Source: Flavobacterium tyrosinilyticum
GTDB taxonomy: Bacteria; Bacteroidota; Bacteroidia; Flavobacteriales; Flavobacteriaceae
DNA: 64,000 nucleotides
Assembly: GCF_023656565.1 (NCBI RefSeq)
Contig: NZ_JAMOKG010000001.1
Span: 1,629,383 to 1,693,382 of the forward strand
Direction of reading: 5' to 3'
The notes below the pieces were generated by a model that saw nothing but the letters and a program-made list of their open reading frames with translations, made no database searches and had not been told where the DNA came from. The translations under genes and the position numbers were made by a program. Within the stretch, counting starts at the first letter, position 1; the number at the start of each line of letters is the position of its first letter. Shown here piece after piece: positions 18,203 through 26,575 of this stretch.

Positions 18203-18820
18203 ATGAAAAGCATCGTAGCCAAATCATTATTCAATAGTCATTCTTATGCTGAATATAGAAAAATAGTAACCGATTTATTGACTGAAGGAAAATCTACAGG
18301 AAATGAACAATCTGAAAGTCTTACCAATTATTCCAAGTTGAATGAAGCCAGAATGAATAGGCTAGACAAAACGATAACTATTTCAGATTCGATTGCAGAG
18401 AAGCTTCAAAATTTAGACAATCATTATATCTGGCTGGTTCTTTCGGAAGGTTGGTGCGGAGATGCAGCCCAGATTCTTCCAGTTTTAAATAAAATGGCCT
18501 TGGTTTCTCATAAAAAGATTGATTTGAGAATTGCATTTCGCGATGAAAATGACGATTTGATGAACCATTATCTAACCAATGGCGGAAGAGCAATTCCTAA
18601 AGTAATCGTTATTTGCAAAGAAGCCGGAATTGTACGTGCAGATTGGGGGCCAAGACCAAAAGGAGCAACCGAATTAATGGCCAAACATAAAAGAGAAGTT
18701 GGCGCTATTGACGAAAAAATTAAAACCGATTTACAGTTATGGTATTTAGCAGATAAAGGAATTTCGGTTCAGGAAGAATTGGTTGAAATCATGGAAAATA
18801 TCAAATATAATCGCCTTTAA
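18203..18820 (+). CDS. thioredoxin-fold protein (Thioredoxin_9 type)
   Basis: Cytoplasmic protein of 205 residues with a thioredoxin-like core (about residues 55-165). The active-site region is LSEGWCGDAAQILP with a single cysteine (Cys85) where classical thioredoxins have CxxC, and the cis-Pro loop is RAIPKVIVI. This WCGD version characterises the Thioredoxin_9 group, whose substrates are unknown. There is no signal peptide. It stands alone and is preceded by the HEAT-like remnant. Confidence 0.85.
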   Translation: MKSIVAKSLFNSHSYAEYRKIVTDLLTEGKSTGNEQSESLTNYSKLNEARMNRLDKTITISDSIAEKLQNLDNHYIWLVLSEGWCGDAAQILPVLNKMALVSHKKIDLRIAFRDENDDLMNHYLTNGGRAIPKVIVICKEAGIVRADWGPRPKGATELMAKHKREVGAIDEKIKTDLQLWYLADKGISVQEELVEIMENIKYNRL

Positions 18821-18877
18821 TCGGATTAATGTGTTGATAAGCAGATGATTTAGTTAATAAAATTATCTTAAAGTCTT

Positions 18878-18906
18878 TTTGACTTCAAAAGATTTTTGTA
18901 ACTTAG
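18878..18906 (+). promoter_or_regulatory. Bacteroidota-type promoter for small peptide gene
   Basis: TTTG at 18878-18881 and TAACTTAG at 18899-18906 (one mismatch to TAnnTTTG) are separated by 17 bases. The predicted transcript would carry a leader of about 80 bases, the 25-codon ORF and a terminator. Confidence 0.4.
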
Positions 18907-18992
18907 TGAAAGTAACCCACTTCTATTATAACTTTCAGATTTACTCTTTTTATTGGTGTTTTATTTATTGTCCAACAATTAAATACACTATT

Positions 18993-19070
18993 ATGAAAAA
19001 GTTATTCGAAAGGTTTTATGATTTCTTTTCTAAATTTCTATTTGGAGGAAAGAATGTGCCTCACTATTAA
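18993..19070 (+). CDS. 25-residue amphipathic peptide (candidate gene)
   Basis: ATG at 18993 opens a 25-codon frame with the start MKKLFERFYDFFSKFLFGG and a hydrophilic tail ending in PHY. The body alternates aromatic/aliphatic residues with Lys, Arg, Asp and Glu, giving an amphipathic helix. It is not in a repeat and has a promoter-like element upstream and a strong terminator 45 bases downstream, so a dedicated short transcript is likely. It might be a membrane-active peptide, a leader or a type I toxin-like peptide. A longer frame from 18879 has no good start and is less likely. Confidence 0.45.
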   Translation: MKKLFERFYDFFSKFLFGGKNVPHY

Positions 19071-19112
19071 ACAGAAATAAGTATGAAATAATTTTACTTG
19101 TTTTTAGGAGCT

Positions 19113-19150
19113 TGGCACATTACTTTTCAAATTGTAATGTGCTTTTTTTG
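19113..19150 (+). terminator. strong intrinsic terminator
   Basis: GCACATTAC (19115-19123) pairs perfectly with GTAATGTGC (19134-19142), followed by seven T. The only plus-strand gene it can serve is the small peptide ORF at 18993. Confidence 0.85.
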
Positions 19151-19156
19151 TTTTAA

Positions 19157-19846
19157 TTATTTAAAGCTTTCTTCAAATAAAGTAATATCAATTGCATTTT
19201 TTACGTCGTAATCGCCAATTTTAGTTCGGCGTAAAACAGTTAAATGCGAACCTGAATTCATGGCTTTTCCAAAATCATAAGCCAGAGAGCGAATGTAAGT
19301 TCCTTTAGAGCAAACTACTCTAAAATCTATTTCAGGCAATGCAATTCTTGTAATTTCAAATTCGTGAATCGTAGTTTTTCTGCTTTCAATTTCGATAGAT
19401 TCTCCTGCGCGAGCATGTTCGTACAAACGAACGCCGTCTTTTTTAATAGCTGAGAAAATAGGCGGTTTCTGATCGATTTCGCCCAAAAATTGTTTTACCG
19501 TTTCATGAATCAAAGCTTCATCGATATGATCGGTTGGAAATGTCTGATCTATTTCCGTTTCTAAATCGTAAGATGGAGTAGTGGCACCTATATAAAAAGT
19601 ACCTGTATATTCTTTTGCCTGACCTTGAAGTTCTGAAATTCTTTTAGTGAATTTTCCGGTGCAGATTAATAAAAGTCCCGTCGCTAAAGGATCTAAAGTT
19701 CCTGCGTGACCAATTTTGAACTTTTTTGGAAGTCCAACTTTATTAATTAAAAGGTATTTTAATTTATTAACAGCTTGAAATGAACTCCATTTTAATGGTT
19801 TGTCAATCAATAAAACTTGTCCTTCTAAATATTCTTCAGGTGTCAT
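19157..19846 (-). CDS. truB: tRNA pseudouridine(55) synthase
   Basis: Makes pseudouridine-55 in the T-loop of tRNAs. It has 229 residues, slightly shorter than the E. coli enzyme because the C-terminal PUA domain is reduced, as is usual in Bacteroidota. The catalytic Asp is in GHAGTLDPLATGLLLICTG, and KPLKWSSFQAVNKLK and GTYIRSLAYDFG are the other family signatures. The ATG shares its A with the uppP stop codon (1-base overlap), so the two are translationally coupled. Confidence 0.96.
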   Translation of the reverse strand: MTPEEYLEGQVLLIDKPLKWSSFQAVNKLKYLLINKVGLPKKFKIGHAGTLDPLATGLLLICTGKFTKRISELQGQAKEYTGTFYIGATTPSYDLETEIDQTFPTDHIDEALIHETVKQFLGEIDQKPPIFSAIKKDGVRLYEHARAGESIEIESRKTTIHEFEITRIALPEIDFRVVCSKGTYIRSLAYDFGKAMNSGSHLTVLRRTKIGDYDVKNAIDITLFEESFK

Positions 19847-20643
19847 TATATAATCGTAAGCGGATGAATGAAAAAGTGAATCAATAATAAAATGATTCCG
19901 GCAATGATTCGGTAGTAACCAAAAACTTTAAATCCGTTTTTAGTTAAAAATCCGATGAAAGTTTTAATTGCCAATAATGCTACAGCAAAAGCAACAATAT
20001 TCCCAATAACCAACATGTTTACTTGATCGTGAGATAATTCAAAACCAGCTTTGTAATAATCGTAGCATTTTTTTGCAGTTGCTCCCAACATAGTAGGAAC
20101 GGCTAAGAAAAATGAAAATTCTGCAGCTGTCGTTCTTGATAATTTTTGAGACATTCCCCCAACAATACTAGCTCCGCTTCGAGAAACTCCAGGAATCATA
20201 GCAATACATTGAAACAATCCGATTTTGAAAGCTTGTAAATAACTGATTTCTTGAGAGGTTTCAGCTGTATTTGGATTGTTAAACCATTCGTCTACTTTCA
20301 ATAAAATAATTCCACCGATTAAAAGTGAAATGGCGACAGTTACCGGATTTTCTAATAAGCCATCAATAAAATCGCTTAATAATAATCCTAAAACAACTGC
20401 TGGAATAAAAGCAACAAGAAGTTTAAAGTAAAAATCAAAAGTTTGAAAGAAACGTTTGAAGTATAAAATAACAACAGAAAGTATCGCGCCAAGCTGAATT
20501 ACAATAGTAAAAAGTTTAGTGAAATCGTCATGAGCGATTCCAAAAAAAGAAGAGGCAATAATCATGTGACCTGTAGAAGAAACAGGCAAAAACTCTGTAA
20601 TTCCTTCAATAATAGCAAGAACAATAGCTTGTAGTGTATTCAT
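19846..20643 (-). CDS. uppP: undecaprenyl-diphosphatase
   Basis: Integral inner-membrane enzyme of 265 residues that dephosphorylates undecaprenyl pyrophosphate to recycle the lipid carrier for peptidoglycan and glycan assembly; also called BacA, giving low-level bacitracin resistance. Both active-site signatures are intact: [16 protein letters not shown] near residue 14 and [10 protein letters not shown] near 155. About eight membrane helices. It lies between DUF3098 and truB. Confidence 0.97.
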   Translation of the reverse strand: MNTLQAIVLAIIEGITEFLPVSSTGHMIIASSFFGIAHDDFTKLFTIVIQLGAILSVVILYFKRFFQTFDFYFKLLVAFIPAVVLGLLLSDFIDGLLENPVTVAISLLIGGIILLKVDEWFNNPNTAETSQEISYLQAFKIGLFQCIAMIPGVSRSGASIVGGMSQKLSRTTAAEFSFFLAVPTMLGATAKKCYDYYKAGFELSHDQVNMLVIGNIVAFAVALLAIKTFIGFLTKNGFKVFGYYRIIAGIILLLIHFFIHPLTII

Positions 20644-20649
20644 TTAGTT

Positions 20650-20745
20650 TAGATTATTAGATTTTTAGACTTCTTAGACTTTTTAGATTTAAAAAGATTA
20701 ATTTAATAATCTAAAGATCTAAGAAGTCTAAGCTGTCTAAGAAAG
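20650..20745. repeat. octamer-type TTAGA/TCTAA inverted array
   Basis: Units such as TTAGATTA, TTAGATTT and TTAGACTT on the left, and TCTAAAGA, TCTAAGAA and TCTAAGCT on the right, follow 8-9 base phasing. The two halves are inverted with respect to each other and could form a hairpin between DUF3098 and uppP. Confidence 0.6.
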
Positions 20746-20746
20746 T

Positions 20747-21004
20747 CTATTTTGATTTTTTGAATATAGAATAAATCGTGATTCCGAAACCGATTAAAAC
20801 AGTTGTCGGTGCTAAACGAATACGTCTAAAGTTAAAAATATCTTCGTTAAAAACATTTGGATCTTTACTTCCTCCGCCAGACATTAAAATAAATCCTAGC
20901 GCAATTACAGCAATACCAATCAATAAAATTTTATAATTGATGCTGTCAAAAAGGAATTCTTGTTTTTGAACTTGTTGTTCTTCTTTATTATTGTTGTTTT
21001 TCAT
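20747..21004 (-). CDS. DUF3098 membrane protein
   Basis: Small inner-membrane protein of 85 residues with two membrane helices (about 27-43 and 65-80) around the conserved MSGGGSKDPNVFNEDIFNFRR. DUF3098 occurs nearly always between ftsX and uppP in Bacteroidota, as here. A role in cell division or envelope assembly is inferred only from that context. The N-terminus is a charged Asn/Lys/Gln-rich tail. Confidence 0.88.
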   Translation of the reverse strand: MKNNNNKEEQQVQKQEFLFDSINYKILLIGIAVIALGFILMSGGGSKDPNVFNEDIFNFRRIRLAPTTVLIGFGITIYSIFKKSK

Positions 21005-21111
21005 TTTTATCTTTTGTTAAACCAGCAAAGCTAAGTTTGTTTATTTGTAGCCTGAGCAAAAGCGAAGGCGTTATAATCTAAAATCTACAGTCTGCAATCT
21101 AAAATCAAAAA

Positions 21112-21987
21112 TTAATAAAGATCGTCAGTTCTTAAATTCAAGAAACGCTGTGTTGCGAAATGTGTGCTTACCCAAGTAATTAGAACTCCTAATCCGAAAA
21201 CGGCAACCAAGACTAAACCGGTTAGAGCTTTGTCTTCTAGAATTCCTAAACCAGGGAAATTTGTATCGACATAAAGCAACAGTGCGATCAAAGCAATAAT
21301 GGCAAGACCAGCACCAAGCATTCCAAGTTTTACACTTCGCATTACAAATGGTTTACGGATAAACGCTTTTGTAGCGCCAACCATCTGCATGGTTTTGATA
21401 ATAAAACGATTTGAATGTATAGATAAACGTAGCGAACTGTTGATTAATAAAACAGCAATTACAGTTAAGAAACCGCTGATAATCAAAATCCACATACTTA
21501 CTTTTCTGATGTTGTCATTTACCAGATTTACCAATTGTTTGTCGTAAACAATATCTGAAATCATAGCATTTTTGCGAAAGTTGCTTTCAATCTTAACAAT
21601 GCTGTCTCTTTCTACGTAATCTGCTTTTAAGTGAATATCGTATGAATTCAATAACGGATTTTCTCCCAAAAAGGTTAAAAAGTCTTCTCCAATGATGTCA
21701 GTATGGTCTTTTGCCGCTTTTTCTTTGGTTACATAAACAAAAGATCTCGCAAAAGGAGCTCTTTTAAGTTCCGTATTAAATGCTTTGATAACACTGTCGT
21801 TTGCTTCATTTTTAAAGAAAACCGTCATGGCGATTTTTTCTTTAAAATCGTCCGCCAACTGTTTTGAATTAATAATGAATAATCCTAGTACTCCCAAAAG
21901 GAATAAAACCAAGAATACACTTAATACTACCGAAAAATAAGAGGAAATTAACCTGCGTTTTTGAAATTTATCAAAGTTAGAACTCAT
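21112..21987 (-). CDS. ftsX: cell division protein FtsX
   Basis: Permease-like partner of FtsE; the FtsEX complex controls peptidoglycan hydrolases at the septum. 291 residues with one N-terminal helix (about 16-38), an extracytoplasmic domain (about 40-165) and three C-terminal helices, the FtsX layout. The conserved IKTMQMVGATKAFIRKPFV coupling stretch and the C-terminal end RFLNLRTDDLY support it. ftsE is not in the window. It starts the ftsX-DUF3098-uppP-truB cluster. Confidence 0.95.
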   Translation of the reverse strand: MSSNFDKFQKRRLISSYFSVVLSVFLVLFLLGVLGLFIINSKQLADDFKEKIAMTVFFKNEANDSVIKAFNTELKRAPFARSFVYVTKEKAAKDHTDIIGEDFLTFLGENPLLNSYDIHLKADYVERDSIVKIESNFRKNAMISDIVYDKQLVNLVNDNIRKVSMWILIISGFLTVIAVLLINSSLRLSIHSNRFIIKTMQMVGATKAFIRKPFVMRSVKLGMLGAGLAIIALIALLLYVDTNFPGLGILEDKALTGLVLVAVFGLGVLITWVSTHFATQRFLNLRTDDLY

Positions 21988-22187
21988 AGTCTGCTTAAAT
22001 TATGTGGTAAAAATAATAAAGAATTTCTTTATTTAAAGTTAATAACAAACTTTTATACTTAAAAGTACAATTTAAATCTTGAATAAAGTTTTTATTTAAT
22101 CCCAAAGTGTGCAAGGTTTTGTGTGAAGTTTCTAAACAAAGCTTATTTAATCTCGCAAAGTCGCAGAGTCGCAAAGTAGAAACTATA

Positions 22188-22356
22188 GCCACAGATTAAA
22201 AAGATTCAAATGATTTTTTAAATCTTTGTAAATCCTTAATCTATGGCAGAAAATTGCGTAAAGCCTTTTGCAAGGTTCGCAAAGTAAAAAGTATAGCCAC
22301 AGATTAAAAGGATTGAAATGATTTTTAAAATCTGTGTAAGTCCTTTAATCTGTGGC
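22188..22356. repeat. tandem duplicated hairpin, GCCACAGATTAAA type
   Basis: Two copies (22188-22247, 22296-22356) each begin GCCACAGATTAAAA and end with the complementary TTAATCTRTGGC, forming stem-loops. Each is preceded by GCAAAGTA plus a short TATA-rich piece, so the duplicated block is about 108 bases and includes the octamer unit. Confidence 0.7.
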
Positions 22357-22393
22357 AAAAAAATAAAGCTTTGCATTTTGCACGTATTGTTTT

Positions 22394-22523
22394 TCAAATA
22401 TAGCCCGTGGTTTCAACCACGGGGACACAATCATGGGCACGATCCGTATTTCAGTGGATTCGATCACGGGACGAAAAATATATAAAAACGTTTCCCGTGG
22501 TTAAAACCACGGGCTATATTTGA
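22394..22523. repeat. nested palindrome with CCCGTGG arms
   Basis: The outer arms (22394-22423, 22493-22523) are inverted copies beginning TCAAATATAGCCCGTGG, and each arm is itself a palindrome (CCCGTGGTTTCAACCACGGG in the left arm). The middle holds a further GATCCG/GGATTCGATC-type pairing. Single degraded copies lie at 36842 and 36911. Confidence 0.75.
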
Positions 22524-22554
22524 CAAGCAGATATTTAAAATTAATTGAACAAAA

Positions 22555-22625
22555 ACTTTGCGACTCCGCGACTTTGCGAGCAAAAAAACTTAGTAGCTTA
22601 GCATCTCAGAATCTCAGAATCTTTA
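22555..22625. repeat. composite octamer array
   Basis: Eight-base units run without break from the CTTTGCGA type (three units, then GCAAAAAAA) into the CTTAG/CTCAG type (CTTAGTAG, CTTAGCAT, CTCAGAAT twice). It is the clearest case where two flavours share one phase. It ends at the stop of the downstream minus-strand gene. Confidence 0.75.
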
Positions 22626-23213
22626 CTTAACCTTATAAACTTCGATACTTTTTAGCCAATAAACATGGCGTGGTCCTGTTCTAATATCATTTTTACAAAT
22701 TGCGATCATTTTGCCGTTTTTAACTGGTTTTCCATTTTCTTCAAAAAGAATATAGGCATTTTCTCCCGTCGGATTATTGAAAAGTTCTGCCCATGAAAAA
22801 GTTGCTTTATAATCATCTGAAGCTCTAGCTACAATATAGAAGTTTCGGTCTTTATGATCTTCCTGCTTGATTTTGGCTTTTTCGAGAATATCTTTTAAAA
22901 GAACGCCTTTGCAAGCTTTAATTTCTCTTTTTACTTCTCCATTTTTCCCAGTAATTTTAAAATTGTCAAGGGTAACAACTTTCATTTTTTTTAGAGAATC
23001 GACTGTTAAATGTAGCGGAAATTCAACTTCGCCCTTTACTTCAATTTGATGATTGACTAATTTCAAGCTGTCTTCTGCCGTAAGCGTTCCATGTTCATGT
23101 TTTTTAGTTTCAGAAGTTTTTTCAGTTGAAATTTTTTCTTCTTTTTTAGATGAATTGCACATGGAGCATGAAAATGCAATTAAAAGAACGAGAATGTAAT
23201 TTTGTGTTTTCAT
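22623..23213 (-). CDS. lipoprotein with sulfite-oxidase-like (PF00174-type) domain
   Basis: 196 residues with a lipoprotein signal (about 1-19; Cys at SMCNSS), a His/Glu/Lys-rich spacer and a domain (about 55-196) resembling the molybdopterin-oxidoreductase fold: LTVDSLKKMKVVTL, CKGVLLKDILEKA, ATFSWAELF and the C-terminal YWLKSIEVYKV. The cysteine that binds the cofactor in true sulfite oxidases is not at its usual place, so it may bind a ligand without catalysis. It starts 12 bases after the TonB receptor gene, with a ModE-type regulator upstream. Confidence 0.7.
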   Translation of the reverse strand: MKTQNYILVLLIAFSCSMCNSSKKEEKISTEKTSETKKHEHGTLTAEDSLKLVNHQIEVKGEVEFPLHLTVDSLKKMKVVTLDNFKITGKNGEVKREIKACKGVLLKDILEKAKIKQEDHKDRNFYIVARASDDYKATFSWAELFNNPTGENAYILFEENGKPVKNGKMIAICKNDIRTGPRHVYWLKSIEVYKVK

Positions 23214-23225
23214 AAGAGTTGTGAT

Positions 23226-25781
23226 TTAAATTTTACTGCTTTCCCAAACCAATGACAAATAATATAATCCGCCAATTGATGGGCCGCCGAGAATTGAAGA
23301 GTAGGGTTTGTTCAAAATATTTGTTCCGCCCAATTTTGCCGAAATTCCTTTTTTGAAAGCATAATTTACCTGAGCATCCATTGACCAATATGCAGGAACG
23401 GTTCCGCTGACTAGAAAAGAAACATAATCAAAATTATTTTGATAACGTGCGGTAACACTCGCTCCGAGATTTTTCCAGATATTTTGAGCAATCAAAGTTC
23501 CGTTTACATTAAATTCGGGTGTATTGAAACCGTCTTCTAAACCATCTTTATCATCTGTTCTGTCTAGTTTGGTATAAGTTAAATTGGTAAGCGCGCTGAA
23601 AGTATTATCAAAACGGTATTTCAAACCTAAGCTTCCTCCATAATTGTAAATTTTACTTTTAGAATTGGTCCAAAGTCTGTAGCGATTTTGAGTGTTTTTA
23701 GAATATAAAGCAGTCGGAATCAAATTTGGATCTGTCGTATTCGGAATACTGGCTTCTACCTGAGCGATGAAATTTTTATAAGAGTTGTAATAGAAATCGG
23801 CGTCAATAAAAAGATTTCTGTTTAATGCCAATCCTCTAAAACCAACTTCAAACGATTTTACAAATTCTGGTTCCAGATATGTATAAGGATTTTTCTGAAT
23901 CGTATTTTTATTTTTTTCGATCGCCTGTGCCTGCGTCAAACCATTTGTGTTTACATCGGTATTTACCTGTGCTTGAAATTTATCGATTGAAGCTTTTGTA
24001 TAAGAGTTTTCAAAAACGCCATCAGACATAATTCGTAATCCGCCAACACGTTTTACACCGCCTGAATTTACATTCGAAAATCCTTCAAAAATACTGGGGA
24101 ATCGATACCCGTTTTGGTAAGAAGCTCTAAAATTGATGGTTTCTTTTGGAGAATAAACTGCGGTAAACTGCGGCGTAAATTTCGCATCAAAATAATCAGC
24201 TTTATCCATTCTAACAGTTGCACTCAAACGTAATTTATCTGAAAAAAAATCTTTTGTCACTTGTGTGAAAGCGCCGGTTTTTTGATACGTCAGATTTTCA
24301 TCAGCATGAACGGGATTGATGAAATAATTTCCGTCGGGAACTATAGTGTAATTTCTGTAATCGACACCGCTCAAAAGTTTCGCATCAATTTTTTCGAAAA
24401 ATGAAACAAAAGCTTTATCCCAATTAACCAATCCTTCGCCATGTGCTAAAGTCGATTTTACTCTCAGAGCCGCGCCAATATCCCAATTGTTAATATCGAT
24501 CAATTCGTTTTTCTTTTGTTCGTAAGCTTCAGTTCCGGGCAAAAATCTTTCTACATCAGATTGCGTTCTGGCAATTCTGTGTGCGTCGGCAACGCTTGCT
24601 CCGCTTGCAACAGCATTTTTATAAGCCATACCATAATCAGCAAACCATTTATCATCCGATTTATAAGCGCGATCCATATTTTCTGCCAACGAACGCATAT
24701 TGTATGAATCGCCAGTATTTTCGGTTGTTGCGTATGCTTTTACCTGAAAAATAGGGGTGTGATAATCGGCAGAAAATTGATTTAAAGTATAATTGTCTAA
24801 TCTAAATCTATTTGAACGCTGATAAATCGTATTGATTAAAGCTGTTTTGTAAGTCACAGAAAGTTCATGATCTTTTTTTGGTCTAAAATACAATCCGAAA
24901 TCAGCTTTGTAATTTTTTATTTCGTAATCAGAAATGTCTGTTTCTCGATAACCTGTTCGGGCAACAACATAATTTTTGCCATTTAAGTTTAATGTTTTTC
25001 TGTTCGCCGATTCATTTCCGTAACCGTTCACTTCGTCATACGCTGGATTATCTGCACCAAACAAACCTGTTGAAGCATTGGCATTTGGAGCCAAATCGGT
25101 TCTGTCATCGGCAACCCAATCTGTTCCACCTGTTGTTGAAGCATTGATTTTAAGCGCCCATTTTTCATTGAAAGCTTTTGCGATTCTTAAATTAAACTGA
25201 GAATATACTTTCGGTGAAAACCGATCAATATTCCCGACATGATTTACGCCAGTCAATTGCTGTATAGCGATTCCCTGATATTCAAAAGGATTTTTGGTTT
25301 GAATATTGGCTAAACCATTAATCGCATTCATTCCATACAAAGCGGCAGCCGTTCCGGGAATGATTTCGATTTTATCAATATCCAAATCATTTGCACCTAG
25401 CGCATTTGCAATTGGAGCGCCCAAGTGTGGAGCCTGATTGTCGATTCCGTCTACCAATTGGGCAAATCTTACATTGGTAGAATTGGCAAAACCTCTTGTA
25501 TTGATGACTTTAAAACCTAGACTTGGCGTAATAATCTGAACGCCTTTTACATTTTCTAATGCTTCATAAATACTTGGCGATCCCATTGCTTTCGCTTCCG
25601 CCGATTTTAACTGCTCAATACTTATGGGAGAATGCATTAATTTTTCAGAACGGCGAGATGCAGTAATCACGATTTCATTTAGTTCTTCTTTTTTAATGCT
25701 GTCTTGCGTTTTCGAATTTTGGACTTGAGAAAAACTTTTCAGGCTTATAAAAACAAAGAATAAATACAGTTTTTGGTTCAT
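23226..25781 (-). CDS. TonB-dependent receptor
   Basis: Outer-membrane active transporter of 851 residues. Signal peptide (about 1-19), a TonB-box-like ELNEIVITASRRSEK, a plug domain (about 40-160; NVRFAQLVDGIDNQAP, GTAAALYGMNAINGLANI) and a 22-strand barrel ending in the aromatic-rich C-terminus. It lacks the CarboxypepD_reg domain of SusC-type receptors and has no SusD partner, so a small ligand such as a metal chelate or vitamin is likelier than a glycan. It is probably co-transcribed with the downstream lipoprotein. Ligand unknown; see the ModE finding. Confidence 0.9.
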   Translation of the reverse strand: MNQKLYLFFVFISLKSFSQVQNSKTQDSIKKEELNEIVITASRRSEKLMHSPISIEQLKSAEAKAMGSPSIYEALENVKGVQIITPSLGFKVINTRGFANSTNVRFAQLVDGIDNQAPHLGAPIANALGANDLDIDKIEIIPGTAAALYGMNAINGLANIQTKNPFEYQGIAIQQLTGVNHVGNIDRFSPKVYSQFNLRIAKAFNEKWALKINASTTGGTDWVADDRTDLAPNANASTGLFGADNPAYDEVNGYGNESANRKTLNLNGKNYVVARTGYRETDISDYEIKNYKADFGLYFRPKKDHELSVTYKTALINTIYQRSNRFRLDNYTLNQFSADYHTPIFQVKAYATTENTGDSYNMRSLAENMDRAYKSDDKWFADYGMAYKNAVASGASVADAHRIARTQSDVERFLPGTEAYEQKKNELIDINNWDIGAALRVKSTLAHGEGLVNWDKAFVSFFEKIDAKLLSGVDYRNYTIVPDGNYFINPVHADENLTYQKTGAFTQVTKDFFSDKLRLSATVRMDKADYFDAKFTPQFTAVYSPKETINFRASYQNGYRFPSIFEGFSNVNSGGVKRVGGLRIMSDGVFENSYTKASIDKFQAQVNTDVNTNGLTQAQAIEKNKNTIQKNPYTYLEPEFVKSFEVGFRGLALNRNLFIDADFYYNSYKNFIAQVEASIPNTTDPNLIPTALYSKNTQNRYRLWTNSKSKIYNYGGSLGLKYRFDNTFSALTNLTYTKLDRTDDKDGLEDGFNTPEFNVNGTLIAQNIWKNLGASVTARYQNNFDYVSFLVSGTVPAYWSMDAQVNYAFKKGISAKLGGTNILNKPYSSILGGPSIGGLYYLSLVWESSKI

Positions 25782-25860
25782 GGGTTTTGGCGGTTAAATT
25801 CAGTATGTTTTAAAATGAATACTGATGGTTAAAAAAAAAGTCGGTTTGGTTGGTTATTTT

Positions 25861-26007
25861 TTTAAACACATAGAAACATAGGTTTTTTTATCCTCAAAAA
25901 GATTGTAAAAAAGAAACTAGTTTCTAAAACATAGATTTGCTATGTGTATTTGAATTAAGAGAAACGCCTTTTTACGATTGCTAAAGCTATGTTTCTATGT
26001 GTTTAAA
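25861..26007. repeat. 21-bp perfect inverted repeat with octamer units
   Basis: TTTAAACACATAGAAACATA plus G (25861-25881) is perfectly complementary to 25987-26007. The right arm is two octamers, CTATGTTT and CTATGTGT. It lies between the TonB receptor and the ModE-type gene, about 105 bases apart. Confidence 0.8.
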
Positions 26008-26016
26008 TATTTGTTT

Positions 26017-26364
26017 TTAAAACTTCAAATTCTGAGTTTCTTTTTGAGCAAACTCTTTAATACGTTTTTCAACTTCATAAAAAATAGTAATGGCTCTTTC
26101 TCCAGCATCGGTTAATCTTGCACCTCCGCCGCCTTTTCCTCCAAGAAGTTTTTCAACTAATGGACTTTCAGCACGCTGATTCATTTCTTCGACCAATTGC
26201 CAAGCTTGACGATATGCCATCTTCATTTCTTTTGCAGCATTGGTAATCGATCCCGTTTTCTTGATGTTTTCAAGAAGCCAGATTTTACCAATTCCAAGAA
26301 ATGCGCCTTCAGCTTCCTCGATCCAAACACGGACTTCAACATTGTATTTTTTACTGTCGGCCAT
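26017..26364 (-). CDS. ModE-type winged-helix regulator (no Mop domain)
   Basis: DNA-binding protein of 115 residues equivalent to the N-terminal LysR-like winged helix of ModE: GIGKIWLLENIKKTGSI, NAAKEMKMAYRQAWQLVEEM, and GGKGGGGARLTDAGERAI are diagnostic. The C-terminal molybdate-binding (Mop) domains of E. coli ModE are absent, as in many stand-alone relatives. It lies 235 bases upstream of, and in line with, the TonB receptor gene and is a good candidate to control it. Molybdate or tungstate sensing is inference. Confidence 0.88.
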   Translation of the reverse strand: MADSKKYNVEVRVWIEEAEGAFLGIGKIWLLENIKKTGSITNAAKEMKMAYRQAWQLVEEMNQRAESPLVEKLLGGKGGGGARLTDAGERAITIFYEVEKRIKEFAQKETQNLKF

Positions 26365-26520
26365 TTTAATTTTTTAAATGCTATTCAAAAATAATTCTTT
26401 TCTGATAAAAATATTCTGTCAACGTAATATATTTTCTAAGTATAAAAATGCAAACATAAGTATTTTTACGTAATTAAAAATAAGTATTTTGTTATTTTAT
26501 TTGTTTGTCAGTGAAATAGC

Positions 26521-26551
26521 TTTGCTACAATCCGCAATAAATGTAAATTTG
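26521..26551 (+). promoter_or_regulatory. leuS promoter
   Basis: TTTG (26521-26524), a 19-base spacer and TAAATTTG (26544-26551) match the Bacteroidota consensus exactly. Start of transcription near 26558 gives a leader of about 57 bases. Confidence 0.7.
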
Positions 26552-26575
26552 CGGCTTAATTAATTTAGTGAAAAG

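Larger units (their letters stand above)
21988..22622. other. 635-base gap packed with repeats
   Basis: No gene seen. Going rightwards it holds an octamer array (22153-22176), a tandem pair of hairpins (22188-22247 and 22296-22356), a nested CCCGTGG palindrome (22394-22523) and a long octamer array (22555-22625). A frame in 21995-22192 translates repeat sequence and is not credible. Confidence 0.7.

Noticed and set aside
18879-19070. Longer 63-codon reading containing the small peptide
   Set aside because: It needs a TTG start inside the promoter-like element and has an uncharacteristic N-terminus; the ATG at 18993 is preferred.
22153-22625. CRISPR-like repeated structure
   Set aside because: Units are 8 bases, degenerate and without spacers; no cas genes are in the window.
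22623-23213. Active sulfite-oxidase-type molybdoenzyme
   Set aside because: The cofactor-binding cysteine is not at the expected place and the protein is too short for the dimerisation domain.
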